Shown: one piece after another, positions 1 to 10,620 of the stretch
Layout: the number at the start of each line of letters is the position of its first letter
How positions within the stretch are numbered: the first letter of the stretch is position 1
Assembly: GCF_030247195.1 (NCBI RefSeq)
Contig: NC_080672.1
Span: 160,015,167 to 160,079,166, forward strand
From: Topomyia yanbarensis
Lineage: Eukaryota; Arthropoda; Insecta; Diptera; Culicidae
Length of the DNA: 64,000 bases
Direction: 5' to 3'
Made by a program: the position numbers and the translations under genes
The notes under the pieces: model-generated
Database searches by the model: none
The model's input: only the letters and a program-made list of their open reading frames with translations
What the model was told of the DNA's origin: nothing

Positions 1-149
1 CTCGGGGCTCAGCGTAGGGGTTGGGTGTTTTTGGCATGGAGTGTGTATGGGGGGTTTGAGGGAGATCGGTTGGGTGGTTTTGGAATGGCGGGTAGCACCG
101 CAGATAGTGTTTTTCTAGAGGCGTTCTGCGAGGGGGGGGGGGGGTTGCT

Positions 150-305
150 TCGTCGCCGAGTCGTTTGTCGATGTTTTTGCGCAGAGGAGTTGCAGCGTAT
201 TATTGGGGTGGTATAATGTAGTGTGCGGGGTTTTGATCGATTCGCTTCGCGCAGGGTTCTGGAGAGGCTTGCGATGAAGGTATTTTTTTCACCCTTCCCC
301 TTAAT
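150..305. repeat. Partial MITE, right half (GGGTTTCAACG family)
   Basis: The segment resembles, in diverged form, the right half of the palindromic elements at 11690-12103 and 15630-15838: a TTCGTCGCCGA block, TTTGTCGATGTTTTTGC, then TTCGCTTCGCG and a T-rich end. A run of 12 G lies just upstream (about 131-144). No left half is visible, so this is a truncated copy. Confidence 0.4.
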
Positions 306-546
306 AAAACCAACAACAATTTTTAGACTTTTTTATGTAAGACATTATTTATTAATGGAGCCCAAACAAACAATATTTCATAACGAATATCACGTAACAT
401 TGATGACAAAGCAGTGGGATCAAGGCCAAGTTCCCCCTGGGTCGTGCAAAACTGAGAAGCAACATCAATTTCGGCACAGAGAACAATCCATTTCAAGCGT
501 AAAAGTTGAGTAATAGGCACATCCAAAGGTAATTGAAACGATAGAT

Positions 547-628
547 AGAGGTGCGCGCCGCGCCGATGATTGCAGGTAAAAATAATAAGCGATTTTTACC
601 TGAAATCGGCGGCGCGGCGCACACCTCT
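547..628. repeat. 82-bp GC-rich palindrome (hairpin MITE)
   Basis: Two arms of about 37 nt face each other across an 8-nt loop (AATAAGCG). The outer arm starts AGAGGTGCGCGCCGCGCC and the right arm ends GGCGCGGCGCACACCTCT; the inner part is AGGTAAAAAT / ATTTTTACCT. Only a few mismatches interrupt the stem. It is far more GC-rich than its surroundings. It could be a tiny transposon derivative or a structured RNA element; no flanking target duplication was identified. Confidence 0.75.
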
Positions 629-1399
629 GGTGCGTGAGTGTTACTGAATTGATATCCAAGTGATCGTTAAACTTTTGGAATATTACAGTATGGTGGTCGT
701 AATAGTCTAGCAAATATTTCCTCAAATTACAAAACAACTAACTCAAAATTTAGTCCTCCCGAGGACCGGTGTTTACTTGGCAGACTATTTCGACCGAGAT
801 CCCTTAAGCTCTAAGCTGCAGTCCTATGGCTAAAAAGAAAACTTCTCATTATTTATAAATCCCTTCCCTAGTTTGATGGGTTTGACGGTATTGCAAACAT
901 CATCAAGTAGTTTTAAAGAACCTTTGACAGACTGTTGCTTTAAGATGGTTATTGCATTAGCATTACGCTACGATAGTGGTGCATCGAGGAGACCAAGAGA
1001 CTCATGAACGGTTTTTTATGTTTTGTGTTTTCTCATACTTTGCACCAGCCCAAACTAACGATCAATCATTAGCCTGTGCACGCTGTCGTGGCCGACTGGC
1101 GGGTCGACGTGGATTGACTTTTGCTGTGGGCCGTGTTTGCAAGCATTGTTCCACAGCTTAACGGCAGTGATGGTGGACATTACTCGCAGTGGTTGTGTGT
1201 CGATTTATCGGTCAACTTCATCATGGCGCACAGGATAATTAATTAAATAAATGTAAAAGTAGAAGCCTATTGGTGTTAGTGAGGTTACAAGTGTAGTGTT
1301 ATGTACTAGTGTGCAATCGTTATATGCTATTCGTATGAGTTCGTCTGAGTATTTGTGACAGATAGTTAGTAATCCTTCTTAGGATTCGTTGATCACTTC
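629..1399. other. No gene recognised
   Basis: Short frames only, without splice-linked coding signal. Nothing beyond ordinary AT-rich non-coding DNA could be recognised. Confidence 0.4.
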
Positions 1400-2990
1400 T
1401 TATTAACACGGTCTTAAGTGCGGACCTACAAATACCTGTGTTCGCGCGATCTTGAATCGATCACGTCCGAAAGTTCCTTACCATTGGCCCCAAGTAGCAC
1501 AGGTCCATGCCTTCAGTAGAACCAAACAAAAAAGATGCTCATATCCTGTTGGGTGGATTGAATAAACGGCTTTTCAGCATGAATCAGCTAAAAGCTGTGG
1601 AGCTTTATTAATGAAATGCCCTATGAAACTTATACGCTACTTACATCGGTTCAATACGTAATCCTTCTTCTTCCCAACAACTGTGCAGGTAGAATACTAT
1701 CCCGTTTAAAGCTACAATTTGGATCAAAATGTTAATTTTCAGGGCGAACAAATTCACACCACGTTTGTCCTAACCTTAACTTGAACAATCCGACACCGTC
1801 CGTTCTGACCGACAGTATTCTTGTGCTACTATCACCTGTTAAGGAATATAATTCAGGGTAAGGATTAAAAGAATTCCTCTCCGACGTAGGTTCTACTCAC
1901 GGGATTTAAATTTTTGCTTGTGATGTTCACGAATTCAATGGTCTATATTTTCAACTTCTAACAAATTTCATCTATATTTTTTCTTATATCATCCTCTCAT
2001 CTGTGCATGACGTCTATCTTTTTCTATCCTACCATTTCAAACGGTCCTTCTTCCCTTTTCCTATCCTTCCAATTCAAATGGTCCTCACTACATCAAAATT
2101 GTCCACCGACAGGTGGTCGACCGTGGAGTTGGAAGGGGTCAGCGGGACATACCGTAACACATATCCACTAAACAAAATATGACGATATGACCGGGAACTC
2201 GAGTGATATGAGGAATCTCACTCTTTTAGCATTCAGCACATTGACATACAAACGCTTAAGACTTTCGCGATCATATACGAACACCAAAGTCCGCGGTCTC
2301 GCAAACATGAACACCCCAGTGATTAAGTGAATGATAAACTTATAAACGCGATCTCAAGCGGGAACATGCAAACGCCCATGTTCGCGAGATTAATGCGTTG
2401 GTCACGTCCGGAAATATCTACCTTCGGTTTTATCAGCCTAGGTCCATGCCTTCAGTTGGACAAAGATAAGAAGGACGCTCACACGAGGAAACTTACTCTC
2501 TTCTATCATCTGAACCATGCACGAGGAATTAAGTATCAGATTCACGGCCGCGCGCGATCATTTAAGAATACTCGCGAATACACGTTTTTAAAATCGAATT
2601 TTTGCACGCGATGTTACATATACGCTAGCACACGCGACAAACACGGTAACATGTCCGCGACCCCGCCAATAGAATAACATCCCGGAAACTAAATGAAAGC
2701 TTTAGTACTTATAAATTTACAAACGCGGTCTTCAGAGTGAACCTACAAACGTCCATGTTCGCGCGATAATGCATCAGTCACGTTCTCTACCTTCGGTGAC
2801 GCTCGTATTCACTAGTTAACACGCTATATGGCGACATGACCGGGAATCCTACTGATATGGAAAAACTCAGTCTTCTAGCATCTGAAGCGTACACTGAAAA
2901 TTAAGTATCAGATTCACAGTTAGCGCGATCATTCAAGATCGCGTGAGTAATAAACTGCCTACACCCGTACATTTGAACCGTACACTCAAT
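1400..2990. repeat. Diverged dispersed repeat with three related ~75-bp blocks
   Basis: Three related blocks start near 1405, 2347 and 2717. Each has a core like ACAAACGCGGTC, then CATGTTCGCGCGAT and CACGTCCG. A second motif, ATGACCGGGAA followed by TGATATG and TCTTCTAGCAT, occurs near 2190 and 2845. This looks like an old, fragmented mobile element or satellite-like repeat. No coding capacity is visible. Confidence 0.5.
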
Positions 2991-2991
2991 G

Positions 2992-5771
2992 CACAGTGGT
3001 CCAGATCGCTAATTTAGGAGGAATTTTTACTTTCTGACAAACCTGTATAATTTAGCCGTATCATGTCTTAGGATGAATTTGTGTACTTTAGAAGATGCTT
3101 CTTTTTATTGGAATAGTTATTAGGGTGGTTCTAATTTATCTAAAATACGAAAATAAACTTTTTACTGATGAAAGATAGAGCTCCACAGTCTTCCACAAAG
3201 TTGTAAAGTAACTTATTTTGAATAAATTTGTTGAACATATTAAAGCTCTATCTCTTTTAGTTTTTGTTATACAAGAAATTTAAAAAAAAAGATTAGGGTG
3301 TTCCTGAAAAAAACGTTTTTTTAGTATAACTTTCGTATCTTTTACTTTTTGTTAACACAACCTTTGAACAGCTTATTGAAAACTTCAAGCCGAGTATTTT
3401 TCTCCAAGACACCGAAGGTCTAACTTTTTTCTTTAAAAAGTTATGGACACTTTTCGTTAAAAAAATAGCCTATTTCAAGGCTCAATATCGCTGATGCGGG
3501 CACCTAAAATTGAATTCTGTTTCCACCACATGAAAGACCATACTTATTAGTATATTTGAGCAAAAATTGGCGAATACGATATTTTTTTAAAATTTGCAAT
3601 TTAGATTTAAAGTTTGTAGTTTTGCAGGTTCAACGCATTAAAGCATTTACACACATATCGTTGTATTATGAAAAAAGCCACTTTCAAATATCATTCTCTC
3701 ATCGCAGCAAGCTTTGCATAAGTGAAACGACTGTCAAAAAAGGTTTCTGATTTTATTCGTTTTAAATAAAACTAGTAAATATGGATATTAGTCGAAGAGA
3801 GTTGGCGAATTTGCTTATTGCTGTAGTAATCCAAATGTAAAATTGAGACTTGTTAATGTTCGAAAGAAATTTTATATTTTGTTAAAACAACCTTTGAACA
3901 GCTTTTAGAAAACTTCAATCCACGTTTTTTCATAACTCTGAAAGTCTAACTTTATACTTTCAAAAGTTATGGAAACTTTTCGCTCATAAATAGCCCTTTT
4001 TCAAATGTCATTATCTCTGATTGGGGCAAATAAAAGTAAGTTCGGATTGAACCATAGAAAAGAACATACTTTTAAGTATATTTGAGCAAAAATTGGAAAA
4101 TATTATTTTTTTTAAGCATGTAATTTTAAATTTACTAACCAAAGTTTTAAATTTTATCGCATAGCGACATAAAAGAAATTGCCTAAAGCCTTTGTATTTC
4201 CTTTTCTGTTTTGCTTACATATCAACAATACTGAATGTGTTCATTAAAAATAATTTGGCTATGACAACAATTTATGATTTATATAAGGAGAATTTATTCA
4301 ATGCCAAGTCTCTTGAAAACGTCATCAAGATTGACGAGTCGATCGAATTTGCGTGCGTGGAATTCTCGGAATCTGCGAATACTTTTATTCCTGGTTTCTT
4401 GAACTTCTTCACTGCACATACCTACTGGCAGCATGTTATGTTGAATAATGCTTGTAATTGTTGTCATAGCCAAATTATTTTTAATGAACACATTCAGTAT
4501 TGTTGATATGTAAGCAAAACAGAAAAGGAAATACAAAGGCTTTAGGCAATTTCTTTTATGTCGCTATGCGATAAAATTTAAAACTTTGGTTAGTAAATTT
4601 AAAATTACATGCTTAAAAAAATAATATTTTCCAATTTTTGCTCAAATATACTTAAAAGTATGTTCTTTTCTATGGTTCAATCCGAACTTACTTTTATTTG
4701 CCCCAATCAGAGATAATGACATTTGAAAAAGGGCTATTTATGAGCGAAAAGTTTCCATAACTTTTGAAAGTATAAAGTTAGACTTTCAGAGTTATGAAAA
4801 AACGTGGATTGAAGTTTTCTAAAAGCTGTTCAAAGGTTGTTTTAACAAAATATAAAATTTCTTTCGAACATTAACAAGTCTCAAATTTACATTTGGATTA
4901 CTACTTGTAATGAACTTAAGCAGTTCATCTGTCTTTTTACCAGCAATAAGCAAATTCGCCAACTCTCTTCGACTAATATCCATATTTACTAGTTTTATTT
5001 AAAACGAATAAAATCAGAAACCTTTTTTGACAGTCGTTTCACTTATGCAAAGCTTGCTGCGATGAGAGAATGATATTGAAAGTGGCTTTTTTCATAATAC
5101 AACGATATGTGTGTAAATGCTTTAATGCGTTGAACCTGCAAAACTACAAACTTTAAATCTAAATTGCAAATTTTAAAAAAATATCGTATTCGCCAATTTT
5201 TGCTCAAATATACTAATAAGTATGGTCTTTCATGTGGTGGAAACAGAATTCAATTTTAGGTGCCCGCATCAGCGATATTGAGCCTTGAAATAGGCTATTT
5301 TTTTAACGAAAAGTGTCCATAACTTTTTAAAGAAAAAAGTTAGACCTTCGGTGTCTTGGAGAAAAATACTCGGCTTGAAGTTTTCAATAAGCTGTTCAAA
5401 GGTTGTGTTAACAAAAAGTAAAAGATACGAAAGTTATACTAAAAAAACGTTTTTTTCAGGAACACCCTAATCTTTTTTTTAAAATTTCTTGTATAACAAA
5501 AACTAAAAGAGATAGAGCTTTAATATGTTCAACAAATTTATTCAAAATAAGTTACTTTACAACTTTGTGGAAGACTGTGGAGCTCTATCTTTCATCAGTA
5601 AAAAGTTTATTTTCGTATTTTAGATAAATGAGAACCACCCTAATAACTATTCCAATAAAAAGAAGCATCTTCTAAAGTACACAAATTCATCCTAAGACAT
5701 GATACGGCTAAATTATACAGGTTTGTCAGAAAGTAAAAATTCCTCCTAAATTAGCGATCTGGACCACTGTG
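2992..5771. mobile_element. 2.78-kb foldback transposable element with ~1.28-kb arms
   Basis: The arms 2992-4272 and 4456-5771 are near-perfect reverse complements, separated by a 183-nt spacer. The element starts CACAGTGGTCC and ends GGACCACTGTG, and is flanked on both sides by CAATG (2987-2991 and 5772-5776), a 5-bp target-site duplication. There are only small indels between arms, for example about 28 extra nt near 4904-4932 in the right arm. A transcript through it would fold into a very long dsRNA. A second element with the same terminus lies at 15498-18022. The superfamily was not identified. Confidence 0.9.
4294..4455 (-). pseudogene. Coding-like fragment in the foldback spacer
   Basis: The spacer reads open on the minus strand for about 53 codons, with a non-random, charged sequence: LPVGMCSEEVQETRNKS, then REFHARK, then DDVFKRLG. 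From memory this has the pattern (EE-Q-RNK, R-RE-H-RK, ED-RL) of an uncharacterised protein group common near arthropod transposons, but no search was possible. Near 4455 the frame runs into the inverted arm, so the residues beyond are arm-derived. It is best read as a captured or residual C-terminal piece of an element-encoded protein and is probably not functional alone. Confidence 0.35.
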
Positions 5772-6047
5772 CAATGTCACAATCAGAATCACGGCCCGTT
5801 ACAATAGGTGGGTAATATTTCCCGTCTCGTCTCGTGATTGATTCTGACGATGAGCCCTTCCGAGACCCTAGCTGTACAGCTCTAGTAGAACAACTCTCAA
5901 AAAAAACTCCGTTCTCATTAATTGTAAATGATTTGCCTAGCGTATTAAGTCATTACAGCTACCATGTTTACGCGAATGACTTTTAACTATATCTCTGGTG
6001 ATAAAAACGTGACATCGTATGATTTTAAATTTTAGAATGACACCACA

Positions 6048-6217
6048 GGGGCGGGCATAGCGTAGTTGGTAAAAGGATTGCCTTGTACGCAGCTCACCTG
6101 GGTTCGATTTCCAACCCCGCACATAGTGTTTAGAGATTTTTCTTAAAAGAATTTTCTGACCCGAAAAGGCGAATGATCTTTAAGGTTAAAGCCGCTACAA
6201 TCAAAATTAAAAAAAAA
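6048..6217 (+). mobile_element. tRNA-derived SINE
   Basis: The head GGGCGGGCATAGCGTAGTTGG is a tRNA-like 5' part with a pol III A box (TAGCGTAGTTGG) and a B box (GGGTTCGATTTCC) about 45 nt later. The body carries AGAGATTTTTCTTAAAAG, a GACCCGAAAAGGCGAATGA block and an A-rich tail. Further copies lie at 16492-16664 and 17147-17305 (minus), 38604-38775 (minus), 44035-44205, 47534-47704 and 57743-57908. It resembles the Feilai type of Aedes SINE, from memory. Confidence 0.85.
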
Positions 6218-6599
6218 TGATACCCAACACCAGAGAGTACTGTAACAACATTCTACATACGCTGATTGATTTTTATGAAGATCTGACATACTTTGTGGAA
6301 AAAAACTGCTTTTTTCGTTTGCGAATTTTGCGCATTCTCTGTCCAACCTTAAAAGGGAATTCAACGGGGTGTCATATAAAAGACTTCATATCTTGGAAAT
6401 ATCTGAATAGAAAAATATTGTTTCTGACGAAGTTCCATGACTTAAACAAGGCTATAATTTTGCGGAATGATTTAGATTTTCAACTGATGGTTTTCAACCG
6501 GTTGTTCGATTTTTCGCGTTTTTTGTACGGTGTGTAAGAAAAAAGTGTTCTAAGTAGCTACGCATATCATTTTTTTTTTCGAATTAATTGCAACTATAT

Positions 6600-6643
6600 T
6601 TTCATGCTTTTTCAGCAACAAAATAACATTTACCTGATTCAAA
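6600..6643 (+). other. Splice acceptor and 5' context of the KHDC4-like first coding exon
   Basis: TTCATGCTTTTTCAG ends at 6615 and is a good 3' splice site. From 6616 the frame leading to ATG 6644 holds an in-frame TGA at 6635-6637. If this acceptor is used, ATG 6644 is therefore the first codon of that frame. A weaker acceptor (CGACAG, ending 6655) would allow in-frame joining to an upstream coding exon. Confidence 0.5.
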
Positions 6644-7110
6644 ATGATTCGACAGCACTTTGAGCCTCCGCTAGACTATCATCAACAGCAACAAATTCAA
6701 CAGCAAGTTCATCAACAACAGATACAACAGCAACAACAGATTCAACAGCAAGTACAGCAACAACAGATCCAACAGCAAGTGCAACAACAACAGATTCAAC
6801 AGCAAGTACAGCAACAAGTTGCTCAGCAGCAGCATATTTCCAAAATAGTGAGTAGTCCACCGCCGACAATCGTCGGTACACAGAATGGAACAACAATGTG
6901 TGTAGCTAAGTTAGTTGTGGGCCTCGACCATGCTCCGTTGTCATTCAATGTACGACAACGAATTATCGGCGATGGGGGCACAAATCTGAACTATATACGT
7001 TCGGAGACCGGAGCAATGATTTCTCTTCGCGGACGAGGATCACTAAACTTTGAACCACAAACTGGACAGGAAGCGCCTGAACCATTGCAGCTATGCATAG
7101 AGCATCCCAC
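6644..7110 (+). CDS. KHDC4: KHDC4/BLOM7-like KH-domain protein, exon A
   Basis: This exon encodes a polyglutamine block (residues about 14-70, units of QQIQQQVQ) and then most of a divergent KH domain: KLVVGLDHAP, FNVRQRIIGDGGTNLNYI with the GDGG loop in the GxxG position, ETGAMISLRGRGS, and EPLQLCIEHP. These blocks match the second KH domain of vertebrate KHDC4 (BLOM7), an RNA-binding protein of pre-mRNA splicing. The exon ends at CCCAC|GTGAGT in phase 2 and joins the next exon in frame. The vertebrate protein has another KH domain before this; its exons would lie upstream, possibly outside the window, or be absent. Glutamine is encoded by mixed CAA/CAG, typical of a stable repeat. Confidence 0.8.
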
Positions 7111-7168
7111 GTGAGTATTCCCATCGGCTATTAAAATATATGTTATTCAACATTTGAATCTTTTTTAG

Positions 7169-8682
7169 ATTGGAGGGGTTTCAGCACGCCAAGCAACTAG
7201 CTAAAAATTTGATCGAAACGTTACAAGAAGAGTTAAGTTTGTTTCAGGAAGCACCTAAACAAAATTTTCAGCTTATTTCTCAGCCAACGATTGTTCAAAC
7301 AACTCAGGTGCCCCAGATGCCACCGTTAATGCGCGCTCAGCACTTGGCTCAGTCAAACGGCATGATGCATCAGCCTCCGCCCCCGATGATACAGCAACAA
7401 GGATTCATGCAGCACCCACAAAGTCAGCCGCCTCCCCCACAAATTATACAACAACCCCCAACGATAATACAATCGCACGTACCGGTTCAGATACATCAAC
7501 AGCCAAACAATGTTGTAATTTCACAGATTCAAACTGCACCTCAAATAACAAATGTTAACAATCCGCCACCAGGGGCGCAAATTCGACCTACAATGATGCA
7601 GATTAAAAACACAATTCCCCCTCATCTTTCGCAGCCTCCACCCAACATGCAAATCCCGCAGGTTTCGGAAGCGCCGCAACAAATATTGCTAAATCAAGCA
7701 CCGCCTTATCAAGTGCAATATATTCAGCAAAATACTCCAATCCAAACGAGCAGTGGCCCCCATCCTACGGGACAGGTGACGATTCAGCACGTCATACAAC
7801 CACAGAATCAGCCCATTCAGGGAATAATGCAAAGTACACTACCTCCCCCACAGTTCGATCAATATCAACGGCCACCGCAAGGCCAACAGATTATCACTGT
7901 CCAAGGAAGCGCAGCATTCATGGTTCCTCCACCAAATATTATTCATCAAACTGTGGCTCCGCATCCACATAACCAGATCATCGTCCAATCGCAACCAATC
8001 ATAACTCATCCACCCCCGAATTCGATTCATCAGGAACTTGTACAGTCTGGTATGCAACCTCCCATGGGACCTCCTCCCATGACTCAGGTTCCAATGATTG
8101 TTAATGGAGTGGACGATAAGAAACCCGGCGAAATGCATCTAAAACCAGAACAAATAAAACTCGAAGAGGGACCACCGCCCGGAACGATCATTCAGCAAAT
8201 GGGTAAATCAACTGTGATTCCTGTTTCGTCAATGCAAAGTATTTCTTTGAGCCAACCACCGCCACCAATCATGTCGGTTCCACCTCCAACAGTACAGCAT
8301 ATTGTTGGAAATACAATTATTACGTCTCAACAGAACCATCCCATCAGCCATGCTATCCCGCAACAAATCTACAATCAAATACCTGTGTCGATTCAGTCCT
8401 TTCAATCATCCCCGCAGCAAATTCATGTGAACGGGGGTACACACTATGTCGTAAATGCACCTCAGCCATGGCCTCCGAATGGATCCACTCAGTCACCCCA
8501 GATTCAACAAGTACCAGTTAGCTCGGTCCAGAACATCCAATTCGCCCCACAACAAATGCGCAATCCAAACGAGATTCAAATTATCAGCTCACCAGCAATT
8601 ATCAGTGCAGCGGAATATCGGCCACCACAGCAGCACATTATTACGACTAGTTCATTCAATCCGCAAATGCAACCCCCACCAG
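7169..8682 (+). CDS. KHDC4: KHDC4/BLOM7-like protein, exon B (end of KH domain and Pro/Gln-rich region)
   Basis: The acceptor TTTTTTAG ends at 7168. Joined to the previous exon it reads HPTLEGFQHAKQLAKNLIET, completing the KH helix that matches the family's HP-EG-AK-L-ENL pattern. About 470 residues of low-complexity sequence follow, rich in P, Q, I and H with many PPP and QQ units, as in the proline-rich C-terminal part of KHDC4. The exon leaves at CCACCAG|GTACAT in phase 1. Reading on without splicing gives a stop at once (TGA 8688-8690), so splicing is expected. The next exon can start at either of two acceptors 6 nt apart. Confidence 0.8.
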
Positions 8683-8734
8683 GTACATGAAATGTAATAT
8701 CTGATTTGATTATCTCTTTTCTAACTACTTTCAG

Positions 8735-8943
8735 TTACAGGAGTGCAATTAATTCACACCGTGCCACCTCCGCACCAGCAGATTATAACGAGTATTCCAA
8801 ATCCTCAACCGCAAATCATCGAAGCACAACATTCGGTGCCTCCACCCCATCCGGGATCAGCTCATCAAATTATTACAACGCCAGTTCCACAACCACCCCC
8901 GCAATTTACTACGGTGCAGTACACGACTACTCATGAACCAAAG
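8735..8943 (+). CDS. KHDC4: KHDC4/BLOM7-like protein, exon C
   Basis: Exon C continues the same composition: VPPPHQQIITSIPNPQ and PVPQPPPQFTTVQY. The acceptors TTTCAG (ending 8734) and TTACAG (ending 8740) are both in frame and differ only by inclusion of Val-Thr. The exon ends at CCAAAG|GTATTG in phase 0. Reading into the intron would add about 14 residues before a stop. Composition, phase and position support membership in the same gene. Confidence 0.75.
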
Positions 8944-8999
8944 GTATTGTTTACTGAAGATTACCGATGCAATATGTTGCAATAATGACTCCTTTTCAG

Positions 9000-9112
9000 C
9001 CAACAATGGAAATTCAACAACATCAGCAACACGGCATGCGCCAGGGACAAAAGCGTAAACATCCGGAAGACGAATTGCACAAAAACATTCCACCTAAAAT
9101 GGGCATGGGGTA
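9000..9112 (+). CDS. KHDC4: KHDC4/BLOM7-like protein, exon D with possible terminal stop
   Basis: The acceptor CTCCTTTTCAG ends at 8999. The exon reads PTMEIQQHQQHG, then a basic stretch QGQKRKHPEDELHKN and IPPKMGMG. KRKHPEDEL resembles the KRRFTEELPDE block that follows the proline-rich region in vertebrate KHDC4. There are two possible outcomes. Translation can stop at TAA 9110-9112 if the intron is retained, or the strong donor ATGGG|GTAAGT (after 9109, phase 2) can be used, which requires a downstream exon. The exon at 21913 fits that phase. Confidence 0.65.
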
Positions 9113-10108
9113 AGTCTTGCTATAAAGAAAATGCAGTCGCACTTTCTCTGTAGATGTTAGAATAGAAGAAATCATATGTAGTCTTGGTGAAAAAGTCAAT
9201 TTTTTATCATTCACAGTTGATGGGTTGTCGCGAAAGACATTTTTTTAAGATTGCGATGTTCTGTTTTATTCTTATATACTGACGGCAACATTACTCCGTC
9301 ATATATTGTGTCTATAATTTCAATACCTGATTTTCATATGATACTTTGAGAACTAAAGCTATTTTACTTTCAGATGATGAAGAAATGTACGTATTATGCG
9401 AGAAACTCTGTGATACACAAAATTGCATGATTGACAAGTTCGATATGTTTTAGGTATTCAAATATGTTTTTATCAAATCCAAACCCAATCAGCGATGCTG
9501 AAACTTCAAATGCAGTGTTTCAGTACTATGGGTTTGAAATTTTCTTTGGTGTATATAGCGTATAACGCTAAAGTTCCTTTAAAAATTCAATTATGCTATA
9601 AAGTGTACAGTGTAAGTTCGAGTAGTTTCCGAGCAAAGTCGAACATCAAATTTACAACAAGTAGAATTCATATTTTGATAATAGCATCAAATTGAAACAT
9701 TATTTTGCTCTCAGTTTTAGTCTTTTTAAATACGACATCAAATTCTGATTTCATTTTGCTATCCTTATCTACCAATGGGTGAATGGAGAGCAGTTAGTCT
9801 AGTTGTGTGAGTATGCAAACTAGGCTCGATGGAACTATCCAAGTCAGTCTTGGATATCACATACATTTGGAGCAACATCAGATATTGCTTCAAGCTGTTC
9901 TAAGCCTCTATTCGGCATTTTTCACGCTGCCACCCGTGTACGGCCTGATAAGGCCAAACTGGAGTCGAAGGGGGTCAATTGAGGTTGTCTGACGTATTCT
10001 TGATGGTCACATCATTAGCGTTTCTGCATTAGAATCGACAGGTAGCCTTAGTTGATTATAGGGTTAGGGAATATGCTTAATGTGATAAATAATGTTTTTT
10101 TCGCTTAA
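9113..10108. other. Probable intron or 3' flank, no feature recognised
   Basis: AT-rich DNA. Acceptor-like sites end at 9216 and 9373, but joining exon D to either gives an immediate stop codon. No coding signal was found. Confidence 0.4.
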
Positions 10109-10616
10109 GGCTCAAGTTACCTTTTTTGAGCACGTGTTAGAATTGAAAGCTTGGTAGTATGCGTAGGAAAAATTGTGTTCAGCTTTGCCACCAGATTATC
10201 CATTTAAACCTTTTCAAAACTCTAAAAGAATCGACTGATAATTTATTAGATTATCACGATACAATTCAGGCTAAATACCTGCCGGAAAATCTATCGGGGC
10301 TGAATGGTGCTTTTGAAAAATTGGCTGTGGTTTTTTCTTTGCGCAGTTGTGTTGCGTACCACAGCACGGTGTGGTAGTATGACAACAAATTACAGCCACT
10401 TTTTCAAAAGCACTATTTAGCTAAGTCGATAGTTTTTCCAGCAGCTATTCTCTATGATTTGAATCGTGATGATCTAATAAATCGACTGATATTCTTCTTT
10501 TAGAGTTTTGAAAAGGTTTAAATGGATAATCTGGTGGTAAAGCTGATCACAATTTTTTTTACCCATACTACCCAGCGTTCAATTCTAACACATGCTCAAA
10601 AAAGGTAACTTGAGCC
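10109..10616. mobile_element. Foldback MITE with TTAA target duplication
   Basis: The termini are GGCTCAAGTTACC and GGTAACTTGAGCC, flanked by TTAA on both sides (10105-10108 and 10617-10620). The arms are extended: for example TTTAAACCTTTTCAAAACTC at about 10203 matches GAGTTTTGAAAAGGTTTAAA near 10502, and GGCTGTGG faces CAGCCAC at the centre. TTAA duplication is the hallmark of piggyBac-type elements. No transposase is present, so it is non-autonomous. Confidence 0.9.
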
Positions 10617-10620
10617 TTAA

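Noticed and set aside
4192..4536. Overlapping open frames on both strands with the same first 27 residues
   Set aside because: They are mirror readings of the foldback arms; only the loop-derived part could carry information.
6048..6120. Functional tRNA gene
   Set aside because: A and B boxes are present but the cloverleaf is not complete, and the same unit with a common body recurs seven times, so it is a SINE.
8455..8936. Extra plus-strand frames overlapping KHDC4-like exons
   Set aside because: They are shifted readings of Pro/Gln-rich coding DNA; the in-phase exon chain explains the region.
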